Of a stretch of 37,654 nt of DNA, positions 35,452 through 37,654 are shown in pieces. The notes beneath the pieces were generated by a model. That model searched no databases and was not told where the DNA came from. It saw nothing but the letters and a program-made list of their open reading frames with translations. The translations under genes were made by a program, and so were the position numbers. Source of the DNA: an uncultured Oceanospirillaceae bacterium (GTDB lineage: Bacteria > Pseudomonadota > Gammaproteobacteria > Pseudomonadales > Balneatricaceae); contig CAKZPE010000030.1 of NCBI GenBank assembly GCA_937138495.1, forward strand, positions 1 to 37,654, written 5' to 3'. Position 1 is the stretch's first letter. Every line of letters begins with the position of its first letter.

Positions 35452-36608
35452 GCCAGTCCCCTTTTGGTGATATTTCCATAGAAACTTTTCTTGCCGAGTA
35501 CTGGCAGAAGAAACCGTTATTGGTACGTGGCGCATTTAAAGACTTTGTTCAGCCGGTCGATGCCGATGAGCTGGCAGGTCTGGCCTGTGAGGATGACGTT
35601 GAAGCCCGGCTGGTAATCACCGCACCGGATAATGATTCATGGGAGCTAAAGCACGGTCCGTTCAATGAACAGACATTTGCGGAACTGCCTGACAGCCACT
35701 GGACACTTCTGGTGCAGGCGGTCGACAACTGGGTACCGGACGCCAGTGACCTGGTAGAACAGTTCCGTTTCGTACCTAACTGGCGCTACGATGACCTGAT
35801 GGTCAGCTTTGCCAGTGAAGGCGGCGGCGTTGGCCCCCACTATGATAACTACGACGTGTTCCTGATTCAGACCCAGGGTGAACGCCGCTGGGAAGTTGGC
35901 GGACATTTTGATCAGCACTCTCCCCGCCGTGACGATACTCCAGTGATGATCATCCCTGACTGGCATCCTGAACAGAGCTGGGTACTGGAACCGGGCGATA
36001 TGCTGTATGTACCACCGCAGGTTGGCCATAACGGCACCGCCGTCACCGACGACTGCATGACTTACTCGGTCGGTTTCCGGGCACCGTCTCAGGCAGAGAT
36101 CCTGCGGGGCTTCACAGACTATGTCGGTGAACAGCTGACGTCCGAATCCCGTTATGCCGATCCGGAGCTGGCATTGCAGGAACATCCCGGCGAAATTCAG
36201 CCGCAGGCACTGCAAAAAGTCCGGGATATCTTTAATCAGTTCCTAAATGACGAGCAAAAGCTGGCTACCTGGTTTGGCGAATATGTCACAGACCCTAAAT
36301 ACCCGGAACTGGATCAGAGCCCGGAAGATAAAATTGACAGCGAACAGCTGGCAGATGCCCTTTCCCAAAGCGAACTGGCTTTTGTGCGCAACGAAGGCAG
36401 CCGGGTCTCTTTCACTGAACAGAGTAACGGCGATGTACTGCTGTTTGTTGATGGGCAGTCTTATGCCTGTACCGGTGGCAGCATCCAGTTAGCCAAACTC
36501 TTGTGTCAGACTCCGAACCTGATCATTAACCAGGGTGAATGGTCCGGTGATCAGCTTGAATTATTGGTTAAGCTCTACAACCGGGGCTGCATTTATCTGG
36601 CGGAATAG
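35448..36608 (+). CDS. roxA: cupin/JmjC ribosomal protein oxygenase (RoxA/YcfD family)
   Basis: This 386-residue Fe(II)/2-oxoglutarate oxygenase matches YcfD, which hydroxylates an arginine of ribosomal protein L16 in E. coli. The iron triad is visible: His131 and Asp133 in GPHYDNYD and His194 in VGHNGT. The N-terminal EYWQKKPLLVRGAF is the family signature, and the C-terminal winged-helix region is present. Length fits the family. It overlaps trmJ by 4 bases, so the two form a translationally coupled pair acting on tRNA and ribosome modification. A strong terminator follows. Confidence 0.92.
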   Translation: MSQSPFGDISIETFLAEYWQKKPLLVRGAFKDFVQPVDADELAGLACEDDVEARLVITAPDNDSWELKHGPFNEQTFAELPDSHWTLLVQAVDNWVPDASDLVEQFRFVPNWRYDDLMVSFASEGGGVGPHYDNYDVFLIQTQGERRWEVGGHFDQHSPRRDDTPVMIIPDWHPEQSWVLEPGDMLYVPPQVGHNGTAVTDDCMTYSVGFRAPSQAEILRGFTDYVGEQLTSESRYADPELALQEHPGEIQPQALQKVRDIFNQFLNDEQKLATWFGEYVTDPKYPELDQSPEDKIDSEQLADALSQSELAFVRNEGSRVSFTEQSNGDVLLFVDGQSYACTGGSIQLAKLLCQTPNLIINQGEWSGDQLELLVKLYNRGCIYLAE

Positions 36609-36646
36609 CCTTTGTAGTTATGCATTTTTATAAATGCCCGCTGATT

Positions 36647-36673
36647 AAGCCTGCCTTCGTGCAGGCTTTTTTG
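36647..36673 (+). terminator. terminator of trmJ-roxA
   Basis: AAGCCTGC and GCAGGCTT pair around CTTCGT and are followed by T residues, 39 bases after the roxA stop. Confidence 0.9.
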
Positions 36674-36737
36674 TTTCACCTGCACAGTTGTCAACAATCA
36701 GTGTTTTAAAGGCCCTAAAAGGCTAAAAACACAGCAA

Positions 36738-36751
36738 GATTGTCGACAATC
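36738..36751. promoter_or_regulatory. perfect 14-bp palindrome, probable operator
   Basis: GATTGTCGACAATC is its own reverse complement. TTGTCNACAA cores are common GntR (FCD-type) operators. Two weaker relatives flank it, at 36688 and 36867, so a dimeric regulator may bind several sites upstream of aceA. Distance to the aceA start is about 540 bases. Confidence 0.5.
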
Positions 36752-37202
36752 ATCACTAACCGTTAAACAATAAATACAGTATAGTGGAATTATTGACATC
36801 AAAATGCCTGAAAACCGTCTATTTGCTCATCAAAAACAGGTTTTGATCAAAAAACCGTTTTTATTTCTGTCGACAGTTACTGCCTGTTTTCAAATATGTA
36901 GTCAGAAACCCCTTATACAAATTTGGAATTAAAAACACCCTTGTTATTCTTGTAATTATTGATCAAAAACCGGTTATTTCTATTACACCAAAGTCGGTAA
37001 GCAAAAACTGACCGGCACTGAAGCCCTGATTAAACGTGCCTTTTTAGGTTTTCTATCCCGCAAACGCTCTGTAGTTTTTTTACCGACCAGTGTAAATCAC
37101 TGTTTGTAGTATATTTACAGCCATATTGCTCTGCACAAAAATCCTTTGACCAGGCCCGCTCTCCTCCCCCATAGTGGCGTCCTGAATCGAGTGCTAGTCA
37201 AC

Positions 37203-37244
37203 GTTTCACCGGTGTTACATGAGAGGCTGTAACATCGGTGGAAC
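37203..37244 (+). promoter_or_regulatory. 17-bp hairpin in the aceA leader
   Basis: Arms 37203-37219 and 37228-37244 pair at all 17 positions (two G-U pairs) around TGAGAGGC. It starts 86 bases and ends 45 bases before the aceA start codon, has no T-run, and so is more likely a 5' mRNA stabiliser or regulatory element than a terminator. Confidence 0.55.
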
Positions 37245-37288
37245 GGGGACTTATTCAAACTTTAGCGATAAAAATAGAAGGTTTGGTC

Positions 37289-37654
37289 ATGTCTACATAT
37301 CAAGAAAACATTCAAGCAGTTGCTGCTGCGAAAGAAGTAGCGGGTAGCCCATGGGATGCTATCAACCCGGAATCAGCAGCGCGTATGCGTGCACAGAACA
37401 AATTCAAGACTGGCCTGGACGTTGCTAAATATACTGCGGCTATCATGCGTCGCGACATGGCTGAGTTCGACAAAGACAAGACCAAGTACACTCAGTCTCT
37501 GGGCTGCTGGCACGGTTTCGTAGGTCAGCAGAAGCTGATCTCTATTAAGAAGCACTTCGGCACTACCGAACGCCGCTACCTGTACCTGTCTGGCTGGATG
37601 GTTGCTGCACTGCGTTCTGAGTTCGGCCCTCTGTCGGATCAGTCTATGCACGAC
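37289..37654 (+). CDS. aceA: isocitrate lyase, N-terminal part (runs off the window)
   Basis: The first 122 codons of isocitrate lyase, which splits isocitrate to glyoxylate and succinate in the glyoxylate shunt. The sequence (YQENIQAVAAAKEVAGSPWD, NPESAARMRAQNKFKTGLD, then LGCWHGFVGQQKLISIKKHFG) matches the large form of about 530 residues found in Pseudomonas and marine gammaproteobacteria, not the 434-residue E. coli type. The lyase domain lies outside the window. The ATG at 37289 has GAAGG about 9 bases upstream. The gene competes with icd at 28.2 kb for isocitrate, so it is expected to be tightly controlled; the long palindrome-rich leader fits this. Confidence 0.93.
   Translation, partial: MSTYQENIQAVAAAKEVAGSPWDAINPESAARMRAQNKFKTGLDVAKYTAAIMRRDMAEFDKDKTKYTQSLGCWHGFVGQQKLISIKKHFGTTERRYLYLSGWMVAALRSEFGPLSDQSMHD

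Larger units (their letters stand above)
36674..37288 (+). promoter_or_regulatory. long aceA upstream region with palindromes and a 5' hairpin
   Basis: These 615 bases carry no gene. They hold a perfect palindrome GATTGTCGACAATC (36738-36751), related sites TTGTCAACAA (36688-36697) and CTGTCGACAG (36867-36876), two TTGATCAA elements (36843-36850 and 36959-36966), a TGTAAA/TTTACA pair near 37091-37121, and an almost perfect 17-bp hairpin at 37203-37244. This is consistent with heavy control of aceA. A specific start site cannot be chosen. Confidence 0.65.

Overview
The window is a stretch of gammaproteobacterial chromosome, most likely from a marine member of the Oceanospirillales (Oceanospirillaceae-like). 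This is an inference from gene content: a long 367-residue PurC, monomeric NADP-isocitrate dehydrogenase, the large Pseudomonas-type isocitrate lyase, RoxA, DUF2889 protein, DctPQM TRAP transporter and acetoacetate-CoA ligase, together with a GC content of roughly one half. No rRNA, tRNA, CRISPR array, integrase or complete insertion sequence was seen.

Layout. 1-6.5 kb holds housekeeping genes: ppsR, an MFS exporter convergent with it, a DM13 protein, purC, a double CDGSH iron-sulfur protein, a small basic protein and the ribosome-assembly GTPase ylqF. 6.7-7.9 kb is an EAL-HDOD signalling gene split by one in-frame TAG. 8.1-10.0 kb holds a DUF2889 protein, then an HPP membrane protein divergent from a TetR regulator with two clear operators between them. 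10.0-10.3 kb is a frameshifted C-terminal scrap of a chemoreceptor. 10.4-13.5 kb is a LysR regulator divergent from acetoacetate-CoA ligase, separated by an AT-rich repeat-bearing spacer.

13.9-21.6 kb is the most accessory-looking metabolic block. A divergent methylenetetrahydrofolate-reductase-like gene and a dctP-dctQ-dctM TRAP transporter run on the + strand. They converge on a compact minus-strand operon encoding an ATP-grasp ligase, a DUF917 protein and an Asp/Glu/hydantoin-racemase-family protein in which the first catalytic cysteine is replaced. This three-gene set is the best candidate for an undescribed pathway. It is followed by a 440-bp AT-rich spacer and a probable metal/metalloid module: a GDCCVxC cysteine-rich small protein, an ArsP-type permease and a divergent LysR regulator.

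24.5-37.6 kb returns to core metabolism: dsbD, a class I DAHP synthase with a long structured leader, monomeric icd, a diheme cytochrome c peroxidase with a chemoreceptor in one operon, an unknown HELTH-motif protein, trmJ-roxA, and the start of aceA behind a 680-bp leader rich in palindromes. icd and aceA, which compete for isocitrate, lie about 7 kb apart. Most transcription units end in clean rho-independent hairpins, which define the unit borders well.
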